64,000 nt of DNA from NCBI RefSeq assembly GCF_000226095.1, contig NC_016472.1, positions 10,664,001 to 10,728,000 of the forward strand, read 5' to 3'. Positions 43,511-55,996 of the stretch are shown piece after piece. Within the stretch, counting starts at the first letter, position 1, and each line of letters opens with the position of its first letter. Made by a program: the position numbers and the translations under genes. The notes beneath the pieces were generated by a model. That model did not search any database. It saw only the letters and a program-made list of their open reading frames with translations, and was not told where the DNA came from. This stretch comes from Thermothelomyces thermophilus ATCC 42464 (Eukaryota > Ascomycota > Sordariomycetes > Sordariales > Chaetomiaceae).

Positions 43511-46500
43511 GATGCTTAGGTACTAGACTATAAGCCCTACTAGGATATTTTTAAGTTAAGGTAGTACTATAGGTATTAGAGCTTTAGCTATACTTAGTAG
43601 TACTACTAGTAGCCGGTGTATTATAGCCATTATAGTATAAAGGCCTATAGGGAGGGGGAAAAGGCTAGGAAGGCCTAGTACCCTACCTACTCTAACTAAC
43701 TCCTTTATAGGTATATAGCATATAAGGGCCCTTATATAACCTAGTATAGAGGCTACCTAAAGAAAGTCAAGGCCTAAGAAAGGGCTAGGGAGGCCTACTA
43801 ATATAGACCCTAAACCTTCTAACTAGTAGAGTAACTATACTAGAAGGTAGCCTTTAAGTTTAGTAACTAGCTAGAAGATAATAACTACTATCAAACTAGG
43901 GCCAAACGCCCTTATAGGAGGCCTACCCTAGCCTAATAGGCGGCTAGGAGCGCCTTATTTAACGCCTAACAGACCTATATCTCCTTTCTATAGCCTAGAA
44001 CCCCTTCCTTTTTATAACTAGCCAAGGGGGTAACGGTTATAAGGCTAACTACTATACCCTCGGCCTCTACTCTAGCCACCTTAAATACAAATTAAGATCC
44101 TCTAATAGAATACCTAAGGTAATAAATAGGCCCTCGAGGTCCTATTAGAAGAGGCTAAATATAACCTACTAGCTATCTAGGAACCGTAGATCAACCGATT
44201 TACAAGGTTAACCTACTACCCTTAGGCTTTAAAATACTACCTAGTTTATAAGCCTAAGGGTAAAGCGGCGATTCTAGTAGCTAAGCGCTTCCTAGTTAGC
44301 TAGTAGGACTATTTAACAGAGGAAAACTAGTATAGGGTGACCTTTCTAGCCCTAGGAGAGAAGGGGTTCGAGCTCTAGTTAGTCTATAATAATAAGGGGA
44401 AGCAGGCCCTCTTATAGGACCTACTGGCCTTACCCTAGCTAACCTACCCCCTAGTTCTTATAAGTAACTTTAACCTTTACTACCCGGTCCAGGACCTATT
44501 TGATAGGCTTAGCCTAAGGGCTAGGGACCTCTTTAACCTTATAGATTAGTAGGATCTTGACCTATATATACCTTATAGCTAGGTTACTAGGGCCCCCTAG
44601 GGGGACTAACGTAGCTAGCCTTTTATAATAGACCTATTCTAGGCCTTGGCTAGGCTAGAAGTAACCTATAGGGATATTATAGAACGTAGGAAATCTGACT
44701 ACTACCTATAGGCCCTAAATGTCTCCCTCTAGGGGACTAATAGACCTATACCGGCTAGTAAAGGGTAGGACTAGAAGAGCCTAGATAAGGAGGTCGCGTA
44801 GGCCAAGGTAGCCTATCGCTTACTCTAGCTTAGTAGGTAGGTATTAGCCCTGGCCGGACCTATCTTCTAGGGCCTAGAGGAGCTTCTATAGGCCTTTGAC
44901 AGGCTTATAGAGACCCTTAAGGAAATAGCTATAGTCTTAGCTTTAGTAAGGAAGGCTAGTATAGGTAGTAAACGAGCTTAATGGTAGACAAAGGAGGTTT
45001 AAGAGGCCTAGAAGAGGGCTAAGGAGGTAAAGAGAGCCTATAGGGATACCCTAAACCCCTATACGTAGAAGGCACTTTGGCAGGCCCTATAGGACTAGGC
45101 TAAGTGTCACGGATAAGCACATAGACGGCCCGGCAGGCTACAGCCAGGACGCAGGACATTCCGACAGCCAATCACTTGACGGACCAATCAGAAGATTATC
45201 ACTGCCAAGACTAAGGTCTTCACTGGTGATAATAACATGTCACCGTCGACAACGCGGAATCACGGAGTGAAAGGAGAAATGGTACTGGTGATAACTATTG
45301 AAGGGGGACAGATAATTATATATATATAGCTAGCCAGTCACTCGTTATGGTAGACTCTGGGAGTTCACTAGTGATAGTAACTTAACTTCTACAGGAGATA
45401 ACTCTAGTGTTGTTGTGAACCCTTTGGCTTTACCGAATCCCTCAGACGACCTGTACGCTTGTCCCGCTTGATTTACCTTCGTCTGAACCCTTTCAGAAGA
45501 AGTCTGAGTTGGGTTCGTCACACTAAGACTATTATGGCTATAAAGACCAAAAGCTAGAGAGCTATATTATAAGAGGTAACTAACCGGCCGGACCTACTAT
45601 AGAGGCTAGAGCGGTAGGCAAGGCTATAAAGCTACCTATCGGTCGACCTTCTAAAGCTCCCGGCCTTTAAAGGAAGGCTTATAACCTACTAATAAAAGGC
45701 TAGGGCTCTAGCTAATAAGTGTTTTCCGAACCTAGAAGCAAACCTATTAGATATTAACGACCTAGATCTAAATAACTACTAGGAGCCAAAGTTCGAGATA
45801 AGCTAGGAGGTCATAGTAGGCAAAGTTAGGGTAGTATTAGCTAGAGCGGCCCTATAGAAGGCCCTAAGGGAGGACCTCCTCCCTATAGGCCTACTAAAGG
45901 CCTATAGGCAGCCACTCTACTAGATATTAGCTAAACTAGCCTTAGAGAGCCTACGGCTTGGCTATTTCCTAGCCTAGTTTAAGAGGGCTAAGATAGTAGT
46001 CCTCTATATGCCTAGCAAACCCTTATAGGCCTACTTTACCCCAGGTAGCTATAGGCCTATAGCGCTCTTACTAATGGTAGGCAAGGTATTAGAGGCTATA
46101 GTCGCCTAGAAGGTAACAGCCGTTATAGAGGCCTATAGGCTTCTCCTAGCCATGTAAATAGGCAACTAGGAATATAGATCTATAGAACTAGCTATTTGGC
46201 TTATTATAGCTTAGGTCTAGGAGGCTTAGTAGTATAAGGTAGCTACCTCCCTCCTATAGCTTGATATCTTAGGGGCTTTTGACACTGTTAACTATACCCG
46301 GCTACTAGCTACTCTATAGAGCCAGGGCTTCCCGAAGTAGGTAGTAGTCTAGGTTAGGGAGTAGCTATAGGGTAGGGTAGCTATCCTTTACTTCGATAGC
46401 TAGGAAACAGAAGATATAGTAGTAAGGGCTAAGGTCTAGGGGTTACCCCTCTCCCCTATACTATTTATCCTCTATATAGCCTCCCTTTACTAGGACATTT

Positions 46501-48062
46501 GCTAAGCCAGCCCTATAGTTAGTTTAATAGGCTTCGCTAACGATACTAACCTCCTAGCCTTTAGGAGGGCTAAGGAGGCCTATAATAGTTAGCTATAGAG
46601 GGCCTAGAAGGCCTACCTTTAGTAGGTAAGGACCTAGGGTATGGCTTTTACCTTAGAAAAGTACGAGCTTATCTACTTTAATAGGGGCCAGAAATAGTAG
46701 TCGTGACCGCTAGAGCTCCTATAGCCTAGAGGGGGTACTACTACTATAGCCCCCTTAAAGTCGGCTAGATTCCTCAGGGTCTAGCTAGACTAGAAGCTAT
46801 AGTAGGGCCCCTATTATATAAAGGTAGCTAAAAAGCTAGAAACCTAGGAGTTTACCCTAACTAGGCTTGCTATAAAGACCTAGGGCCCTAGCCACCTATA
46901 GGCCTATGAGGTCTATACTAAGTATATCTATAGCGCCTTAGCTTATAGGGCCTTAAACTTCTATAAGCCTACTAAGCTAGGGGGCAAGCTAGAAGGCCTT
47001 GCTAAGGAACTATCGAAGGCCTAATATAAGGGCCTTCAAGTAATTACTAGGGCCTATAAGGCTACCCCTATCCGGTACCTCGAAACGGAAGCCTAGGTGC
47101 TGCCCCTTGACCTTTATCTTAATAAGAGGCTAGCTAACTTTAAAGCTAAACTCGACCAGCTACTCCTATAGACCGGGGTAGGCCTAGGGGCCTCCTAGGT
47201 CCCTATAAGGGCTCTTATCTAGTAGGCCTATAATAGGCTAAGCCAGAGGTTCTAGAAGAGAAGGGCTAGGGCAAGGGGCTAGGAGCCGAGGCCTATAGCC
47301 CTAGAGGTAATAAGGTCGACAGTCTGGCAATAGGTTTAGGAGGGCTATAGAGGGGGTTAACCCCCCCTATAGACCCTATAAAGAAGGCTACAGGCTACGG
47401 AACTAGCCGTAGTAGCTAGCTAGAGCAATTGTTAGAGGGCTGACCAAGCTAGTAGGAGGATATAGTATATGTCAGACAAGGACCCCCTATGCCTAGTTTT
47501 TATAGGGGAGGGCCTATAAAGGCACTAGGGCCTAACGAAGGCCTAGAGCTCCCTACTAGTACAGGCCTATACGGGGGCTATCAGCCTTTATAACTTCCTT
47601 TTAGGGTTTAAGTCCTAGGGGTTAGTACCCCCTACTATACCTATAGCTAGGGGAGGGAGACTATAGAGCACCTAGTTATATAGTGCCCAAACCTACCAAG
47701 AAGCCGAACGTAGGAACCCTAGGAAATACGGTTGTAAAGGGACCTAGACCTCGTTTTACAGGTTATAGGGACCTGTAACTATTGTCTGGCAAGGAGGGTT
47801 TTATAGTAGCTAATAGACCTAGGGAGGCTCCCAGAATACTACCTTGTAAGGAGGCTAGACCGGGAGGCAAGGCCTCTATAGGGCCATTCTAGCCACTTCT
47901 CCTTCTCTTTATAATGTATTAGTATTTTAGATTGGGCATTAAAGATAGGACAGAGGTTTTTGTCTAGCCTATTAGGTATGGTTTCCTTTATATATAACTA
48001 GAGAGGCTCCAGCATACTTATTAGTATAATGGTATAGGACTAATAATAATAATAATAATAAT
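43511..48062 (+). mobile_element. Tad1-like LINE, RIP-degraded
   Basis: A non-LTR retrotransposon on the + strand ending in a (TAA)n tail at 48041-48062. An endonuclease-like stretch lies at about 44.45-44.7 kb (trace of SNFNLYYP and of a VTRAP block). Reverse transcriptase is at about 46.0-46.8 kb: traces of GLPLSPILFILYIASL, then at 46,531-46,560 GFANDTNLLAF, where the active-site FADD has become FAND by G-to-A. The frame is crossed by many RIP stops. The 5' end is lost at the LTR of the neighbouring element, and a solo LTR sits inside. The order of domains and the tail fit the Tad1 clade known from Sordariomycetes. Confidence 0.75.
45105..45522 (+). repeat. Solo LTR with 5-bp target duplication
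   Basis: 418 bp from TGTCACGGATAAG to GGTTCGTCACA, flanked on both sides by CTAAG (45100-45104 and 45523-45527). It lies inside the LINE and is much less RIP-damaged than its surroundings, so it is a late insertion reduced to one LTR by recombination. Inverse orientation to 43064-43510. Confidence 0.9.
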
Positions 48063-49177
48063 GATATATTATATAGGAAGTACTTGAACCTTACATATAC
48101 TTAACCTCATTGCCTTTTAAAAGTTAATTAATATATAATAGGTAGTATTATTACTTCTTAAGCTATAGTTTAAACTCCTTATTAGAAGAGTTACCCTTAA
48201 TAATATACCTATTAAAGGAGAGGTTAACATTTTTATACTATGAAATAAAGAGTTAGTCTATACCCTATATATATATATAATAGCTAAAAATTAATATAGG
48301 TAAGGGAAAACTTATATAATAATCTTTATTCTTATCGCTACTAAGGTAATAACTATTACTACTACTACTAAGTAAACTAGTAGCTATTAATATATTAGAT
48401 AGATACTAATTAAAAAAAAAACTTAAAGGTATAATAAAGGCATAGGTAATAAATATAATTATAGGAGGCAGGGGTAGTTAGAGGGTATAAAGAAGGAGGA
48501 GAGTTAGTTATAAAGGAGAGAATTAGGAGAGGGAAGGAAGTAAAAGAGGTATTTATAGGTATTAAAGAAAGGTAGTAAGGGAGTACATAGGACCTAGGCA
48601 AATTCCTTATTATATATATAACTTACTACTATATATATAGGTTATATTATTCTAATAACAAAGAGAAGGAGGTATAGGTTTTATCTAAACTTAAATAGCT
48701 ACCTATTTATATATAACACGCCATTATATATATAGGTTATGTTATTATAGCAATAAAGAGAGGAAGGTATAAAACCTACTTATACGCCTAATATATATAG
48801 TATATTATAGGGTAGGTCGGCCTGGTAACTATAAAAAAAGAGGGGGAGTATATTATAGGCCTAGGCTATACCTAGCCTAGATAATGCCTAGGCTTTACCT
48901 AGGTATAGAACAGACCTACCCTGCCCTACCTACCCCGCCCTATAGGTCTATAGAGCGTTCGTTACTCGTTTATAACTCGTCTAGTAGATACGTGGCTAAG
49001 GCCTGGTTAGCGCCTAACCTGGAGCCTAACTAGGCCTTACCTAGGTTATATACATATATATTGGTTAAAAGGTACTCCTCTGTATAACTCTTATATTATT
49101 CCTCTTTTTCCTCCTTAAGGTAGTTAAATAGAATATTATATACTTATCTATAGATGCTATAAGGCTAGTATATTATA
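48063..49177 (+). mobile_element. Gypsy copy 2, 3' end fragment, inverted
   Basis: An inverted copy of 34155 to about 35205. It holds the 3' LTR (48849-49177), the polypurine tract (48833-48848) and ~770 bp of the extra region. It is cut at the LINE's (TAA)n tail, so the LINE inserted into it. It is broken by RIP. With copy 1 it forms a large inverted repeat around 13 kb of other elements. Confidence 0.8.
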
Positions 49178-49390
49178 GTTTCTAATGATAAAGTAGTAGG
49201 TCTAATATGCTTATTATAGTTTAGGCTTGTTTATTAGATCTTAATAGTATTACTATTATATCTAACTGTTTAAGTATTTACTTAAAGTAGAGAGATATAG
49301 TTATTTGCCTAGGTAAATAGTCTCTTATAGCATTTAAACGCTTATAATTAGTAATAAGATTATAGATTTAAATTAGTAATAGGTACCACT

Positions 49391-49645
49391 TGCTATAGCT
49401 TAGTAGCTATAATTAGTATAGCTTTAGAAGGCTATAAATAGGTATAATACTATAGTGGTATTTATACTATAGGTGGTACTCCTAGACTAATTATTACGGT
49501 CTATAGAAGTAGGTGATAAAAGCGTTGATTGTTCTAAGTACTAGAGGCACTCAGAGGTGTTATCTAAATATATATTAACCTTGGCTTATTATCCCTGTTA
49601 GTAGGTCAGTCAGATCTGACCTATAGATAGTCAAATGCTGTAATA
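49391..49645. repeat. Right long terminal repeat of outer element
   Basis: 255 bp starting TGCTATAGCT and ending GCTGTAATA, followed by TACTC, which matches the CACTC before the left repeat apart from one transition. Confidence 0.85.
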
Positions 49646-50758
49646 TACTCGATGTCGAAGAAGCCAGAACATGTTGTCCCTCATTACTGTGGTACCCCTG
49701 TCTTCTCTGACTCCTTTACGATATGATTACTACTACCTCTAATGTACTTACCAGGTCTGGATAATACCGCAGATCCATCTATGCCGGAAAATCCCGGGGT
49801 CTTCCAGAAGGACTCGCCAGATGGCGGCATGGTCGTCTCGAAGCACAGATAGGATAGACATCCGGATACAAGATGGAACGCCAGAGGAAGACTGGCCGAA
49901 TTCTACTCCTAACTTAGATAGGGTGGGGTTTTCAATCGAGAATGTCTGGTTGAGTATATTAAACCTCATACTTATGTACAAAGCGAGAGGTTTTCCGGGA
50001 TAGGAGTTACTCCATAATGCGGGCACATTGGCAGCCCCTATTTAGCTATCCGCCGCTCAATCTGCGGCAGTTGAACTGGGCACCGATTGGAGAACCCTGA
50101 AACCCTGGGTGGGTGTCAAGCGACTGTGTTCCACGAAGAGTGCTACACACACCCGGCCGGCTTTGCCGGGCTGTCATCTCTTAAAAAGAGAATCCCATAT
50201 TCCCACGTTTCTTGTTAGCACTCGTTCTATCAGAAGCGTGGGAGCTTCTGAGGCACTAGCCACGCGATAGCCACAGCTTGTGGTACGCTTACAAACGCCT
50301 GGGCAATTTCCTTCGTCTATATACCACTCTATTCGTCTCCTTGGTATATAGTTTAACAAGGCACCTTTTCCAGCTTTGATCATTGCTTATCGATAACAGG
50401 CACATCCCCGATATTATTGACTTCTATTTCTAGAACCTGACAATGTTAACCGCTACTCTCAGGCTCCGGTTCACCACATTTTCCCATCCACTTTTCACCT
50501 AGTGGGCTTGCCTTATGGTACCATAAGTTGCCCTGCCTCTCAATAGGTCGTTTTCCAGTTTTAATCCACTACTCTTGACATGTTCGGCGTTGGGGACAGT
50601 GATGCAGAACCCAGGTACGTACGGGACATGAAGAACAACACGGCAGTACATTGGCAAGCGCATCAGCACTCTCAACCAGAACGCACGTGCGCATCCCAGG
50701 TTTATATCTACCTGCTCCTTTGCATAAGTAGCAACAAAGAGAAGGGAACTCTGTCTAA
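49646..50758. other. Intergenic right flank of the island
   Basis: It begins with the right target duplication TACTC (49646-49650), after which base composition returns to normal at once. No gene is seen before the permease stop. Confidence 0.6.
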
Positions 50759-52832
50759 CTACTCGTCATCCTCGGCATCCACAACCGTCTTCTTCCACTT
50801 GCGAGCCGGGACTTTGCGCCTGAACAAGATGTCGATCTCACGGTACGAGCGGCCCTTCATTTCGGGCAAGTAGAAGAAGGCTACGATCAAGCAGAACAGC
50901 CCAGTCCCAGCCCAGACGTAGCCGCACTTTCCACCGAGGTTTCCGCCCTGTGATTACCTGTGTCAGTAACGAAGGAAAATCAAGAGAAGGAAAGAAGAAA
51001 GGAAGGAAGGAGGGAGGGAGGGAGGGATAGTCGTACTGTCGGGTTGAGCATGTAGCTTCCGAGGAAGATGCAGGGGATCTCGACGACGTAGTAAGAGGCG
51101 CGGCCAATGCCGGTGGTGAGGGGCCGGAGGCGGATGGACGAGGTCTCGCCGATGATGACCCAGGAGGCCGGGGCGGCGCCGAAGGTGAAGAGGACCGAGA
51201 TGATGAGGCCGAGGGAGGCCTGGGCCAGAGAGGCGGAGGTCGCCTTGGGGTCGCCGATGGAGCCGGCGATGCCCAGGGCGACGAGCAGGACGACGTTGCC
51301 GAAGGTACCCCATAGGTAGATGCTCCGCCGCCCGAAGTAGGTGGTCAGGATCCACGACAGCATGACGAAGACCATCTGCAGGGCCGAAGTGATGAGGCCG
51401 AGGGCGAAAGCCGTATTTGTGGACACGCCGGCCTCTGCGCGCGTCTGCATCAGCAATCATCCTCGATCTTCTTCTTTTTGTTTTCTTATTTTTATTATTG
51501 CCCCCCCCCCCCCCCCCCTGCGTCATACCCACCCCCCCAAAAAGAAAAGGAATAAAACTCACGCTCAAAGAAATAGACGGCCTGGTTGGCAATCAGATTG
51601 CCCGTCAGGTTCTGCGAGGCGTAGGCGCCGCAGACAATGAGGGTGCGGTAGGTGTCGGTGCCCCGAAAGAGCTCCCAGAAGCTGGGCTCGCCCTCGGCCT
51701 TTTCGAGCTCGACGACGCGGCGCATCATGGCGACCGTCTCGCCCGAGTTCAGTCTGGACCGCCGGCCGAGCCGCTCGACCGACTTGGCGGCCTCCTCGAG
51801 GCGGCCCTTCCGGACCAGCCACCAAGGCGACTCGGGTGCGATGAACATGAGGATGGCGAGCGGGGTGGGGAACATCCATTGGAGTGCGATAGGGATTCTG
51901 TGATTAATTATAATTAATTATTGCCAGTCCCGGAATTCTTCTCTCCTTCTCTTGTCTTGGCTTTTTTTTTTCAATTGATGGATGTCACGGCAGGAAGCGT
52001 GCTGTTCGCGGAGCAAACCTACTTGTAGGCCCGCTCGTGCTCGACTTGGTTGTACACGTAGGTGACGGCACCCACGATAATGCTGCCGACGGCCCAGAAC
52101 ATCTGCAGCATCTGGGTGACGGGGGCCCGCAGCTTGATGGGCACGATCTCGCTGCAGTAGGCGGGCGCGTTGGCGATGAAGATGCCCCACGGGACGCCCT
52201 CGAGGAGCTGGGCCAAAAAGATGACGGGCATGGACTCGGCAAAGTAAAAGGTGAAGATGAAGGCGTTGAGCAGCATGAGCCCGGTGATGGTCGCCCAGCG
52301 GTAGCCGATGCGGCTGGTCACGGGCCCGGCCACGAAGACACCGATCAGCGCGCCGAGCTGCCCGGACACCTGGAGCGCAGACTGCCAATGGGGCACGATG
52401 ACGGTCACGTTCTTCTCCGCGTTGTACTCGCCGTATTGTCGTATAAACGCAGGGAGGGCGACAAAGTTGCCGATGAGGAAGACGTCGTACGACTCCATAA
52501 TCTGCCACACCCGCATCAGCTGTGCTTCACTCCACCCGGTTCCCATCTCACGATGGATGATGATACGAATGATGGGGAAAACAGCCGGGAGAAGGCAAGA
52601 GGGCGCGTACGATGGTGAAGGACATGACAAACGCCCAGAAGGAGGCCATCGGGTACGCCCGAACGGCCTCCAAGACGGTCATGTTGTGCTCCGCATTCTC
52701 TGCCGCGACGGCATCGGCCTTGTAGTCGGCCACCTTCGCTTTCTCGTCCAGGGTGAAGGTATGGCCCGCCTCGGCAGCGACCTCGAAGCCATCGCTGCGC
52801 GGTTTGGTGTCGTCGGTCGGGCTACTGCTCAT
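50759..52832 (-). CDS. MFS sugar permease, alpha-glucoside type
   Basis: A plasma-membrane sugar:H+ symporter of the MFS sugar-porter family, closest in feel to maltose/general alpha-glucoside permeases. Five exons: 52832-52611, 52501-52023, 51897-51563, 51434-51037 and 50947-50759. All junctions are GT-AG and phase-consistent, giving 540 residues. Landmarks: a hydrophilic N-terminus with EAVRAYPMASFWAFVMSFTI, ESYDVFLIGNFVALPAFIRQ (helix 1), VAGPVTSRIGYRW (loop 2-3), EGVPWGIFIANAPAYCSEIV, the PESPWWLVRKGR motif after helix 6, YFFEQAGVSTNTAF, YFGRRSIYLWG, and LPEMKGRSYREIDILFRRKV near the end, typical of the alpha-glucoside group. Intron 3 carries an 18-C run (+ strand). It appears intact. The right edge of the retroelement island is 1.1 kb beyond its stop. 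Confidence 0.9.
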
Positions 52833-55800
52833 CTTGGCTGGTGTTTGCCTCGATGATGAATAGCGTGTCTACGAAGACTTAGATAAGGTACGTAGGTATG
52901 GAAAAGGACGAGGACGGGAAAGGAAAAAAAAAAGAAATGAAGAGAAGAAGCGGAAGGGTGAGCCGAGTATTGATGGGGTTTATACTGCCGACTTCGATCT
53001 CGCCTGTCGATCGTACCATTTGACGGCCCGATTCAAAGACCAAGGAGACAACCGCCGGGAGAGGGGTTCCAAACAACCAACCTGGGATAATGTACGGTCC
53101 GCAGTACAGCATGTTTGCCATTGCATATGTTATCCATACTTGCAAGGCGTGGGGTAGGCAACGGGGGAAAACCAGGCCGAGCGCTACACTCTGTTATTCG
53201 CCTCAGGGGTTAGATAGCACCGAGCCGCGTCTGATTGGCACCCGCTCGTTGTCTCGCATGGTGCGTGACAGGGTAAAGGGGCCGGAATTAACGGGCCTTG
53301 GAGCCCTGCAACGTGCACACCCGAACAAGGCAAAGGTGACGCTATAAGCTGTGGAAGCTACAAGTGTGAACATGGAGCGGGAACATCCAGGGTACATTTT
53401 GCTGCTGCTCGTTGTGCACATCAATGGTTGTTCCAAGTATTGTGTATACATACATACGTACTTACAAGACAGCCTGCAACAACACGATTGGGGTCAGTAT
53501 TTAGTAAACTGTGTTGGAGGATCCTTGGGGTTTGCACTCCACTGAGGGGAAGGGCGGGAATCTGGGGAAGAATTACTCCACACGCTAAGTGAGGAAGGTC
53601 CGGAGAAAGCGGCAGGAAGGAGGTGGGAAGCCGCCTGCACAGTTCGGCGGAATATAAGGCAACGTTGCAGCCCAAGCGGGACCACTGGGCACCGGGGCAC
53701 GAGAAGGTGGTCAGCTTCGTCTTTTCACCTTCCCAACCTCGCCACGTGCTTTCGTGCGGGGAGCAACATCCTTGTGGTTCGTCAACTCCAGTCTGGCAAC
53801 AATCTCAGCAATTCTCGCTATTCAGCTTTGGTAAAGAGTCAAGTGATCGCCGGACGAAGCAGGGAATTCTGCGCCGTGGATGTTGTCGACACGCCGAACG
53901 GATAACCCAACCTTGTTTGGCGTAGTGTAGGCACAGCACCTGCACCTGTAACTACGCGCGTAAGAATGTCCTTGTACTGTACATTATGTATGTATGTATT
54001 CTACATACGCTAAGCTGGGGTCGGATGTGGAGGATTGGGGAAAGTGCTAATTAGAGATTACTCCGTAAGCATCAATCTTTAAGCGCTCCAAGGAAAAGCA
54101 GCAGTTCGAACTCGTTCACCCCCTTGCGCGATGCTTTCTATCAAGGGCAGCCCTTCGCCACACCACCCCAGGAATACGCCTCTCTCGTACTGTCGGCCAG
54201 ACTTCGGGAGCCCAATGCGCTGCTGTCCCCCCATTGGTGGGCAATGCACCCGAAACGAGACAGGGTCCTTCGCCAGTCGGATACCGGCAGTATACGGACG
54301 AACCAAAATAAGGGAATCGGGGAACATGATGGGTTCAACGGTCGTCTTTTCTACATTCCCGTTTCTCTCTGTTCCCCCCTCCTTCTCGCTGGCATACTTT
54401 TTTCACTTCTTTTCATTAGCCTTTTTTTCTTCTCCGCCCTACCGAAGCACATCAGCATAGATTCTGCTTTCAGCCCTGCGATGAGAGCGATGAGCTTGGC
54501 AGGGGATAATTAACTTGCAGCCTCAAAAGGTGGGGTTACGCGGGCCGAGAAGCTTGGTGTATCCAAGACTTAGCATGCCTCTTCAATCCTAGTTGGAGAT
54601 CGTGTCCTGGCATTCCGATTTGCTACAAGACAAGGACCGTTTTCTCGGCAGACACAATGATACACTTTGACTCCGGAACCAGGCTCGGCACCAATCAAGA
54701 GCATTTCGACGCTGGCGAGTCTATCTCACGTGGCTGCATCAAAAGCTGCGCGTCAGCGAATACGCTAATAGTCACTGTGTGGCTGGCGGGAAAGCGAATG
54801 AAACGGGGAGCAAAGTCCCACAATTCTGATTGTTCCCGTTTAGCAACGCCCATTCTGTCCATGAGTATCTTTGAGGTACATTTCCGGAGAGCATGTTATT
54901 GGCTGGCTTGTAATAGTCCTTGAACCGTCTAACAGACCGGCATAGGTACACGAACTACCTCCTATAATTAGCACCCCTTTATGACTCTCAGCAGCGCCGT
55001 AACACGGGCAACCTTTCCTGACGTCGTGCCCAGCAATCCAGAACAATGGGGTTATGAGATGGCATAACTGCTGGGGCGAGTCGCAGACATTAAACTTAAA
55101 ACCTCAGGTAGACGTCTAGACGACGGGTTCGCCCACTATGAAGTGGAGCGTGAACCCGTAGGAACTGCTTTCTGTAATTCAAGGTACCCACGACATCACA
55201 ACCATCTCGAAGTTACGCTTTCACGGATTGATAATATTCCGCAATTATACTTCCGGGGTTTGGATGAGGATGCGACTAACATTGGCATCGTTGTCGGTTG
55301 AAATTACCTACCCTACCTAACAAATCTGACATCGCTCGCAGAAACCAGCGGGTGAAAGGACGGACGGCGGTCGATGGGGGAAGGGATCCGTTTCATGCCG
55401 GAAATACGTTTGCCCAGGAAAAGCTTACCGCCGAGGTCGAGCTTTAATTACACTTGCTCAATGGCTAATTCAGACAAAATGGTACTGATATAATTTGCCA
55501 ACAGTGACAATCATTCTGTCTCACCCCTGGCAGGCCACGTTTGGTGCTCATACTGAACAATAGTATGAGAAACTGCATGGGTCTGTATCCAGGAATCCTG
55601 AGCAGGGTTTCCGTAGTCCTCGGCAGCTAGAGATGACACCTCTTCCTACCGCTAACTGCTCTCCATTTTTTGTATCTCTTGCCTCCCCCTTTCTTTCTTT
55701 TCTCCTTAGATCACACCTATCTGTTTGAACACTACGTTCGGCATTGTTGCTGTTTATCTTGCACTCGAGGCGCCATCAACAACAGAGAGAGAGAGAGAGA

Positions 55801-55996
55801 ATGCGGTGTTTCTCCTGGATCTGGCCGGGATCCTGGTCTGGATATGGTCTGGGTGTTCCTGGAGACGCTCCCACGATATCACGCCGCACGACAAGTACTC
55901 ATCATCGGTTGGGGTGCTCTATCATCAACTAATGATATGTGCATACATACACGCTTTACTCAGGAAGAACCACCCAACTACCAAGATATACAGCCG
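52833..55996. other. 3.2-kb intergenic region
   Basis: Upstream of the permease and downstream of the next transporter. It contains GTATGTA-type words near 53,440 and 53,980 and a (GA)n run at about 55,785-55,800. No gene is convincing. Confidence 0.6.

Larger units (their letters stand above)
33091..49645. mobile_element. Nested retroelement island, RIP-mutated
   Basis: 16,555 bp of AT-rich DNA lie between two direct repeats of 255 bp each (33091-33345, 49391-49645). CACTC stands immediately left and TACTC immediately right, a 5-bp target duplication that differs by one C-to-T. The whole island therefore looks like one outer LTR-type element, with other elements inserted in it later. CpA is strongly depleted and TpA in excess throughout, with almost no open frame of length: heavy RIP. 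The family of the outer element is not clear. Only about 800 bp on the left (33346-34154) and 213 bp on the right (49178-49390) of its interior may remain. All contents are broken many times over. Confidence 0.85.

Noticed and set aside
48410-48601. 63-codon open frame in the RIP island
   Set aside because: Tyr/Ser/Phe-rich product of AT-rich sequence inside a retroelement fragment; not a gene.
33091-49645. AT-rich island as a centromere or mitochondrial insertion
   Set aside because: Direct-repeat edges, target duplication and recognisable retroelement parts explain it; no mitochondrial genes are seen.
54124-54513. 129-codon + strand frame
   Set aside because: No homology-like motif, unsupported start, ordinary intergenic composition.
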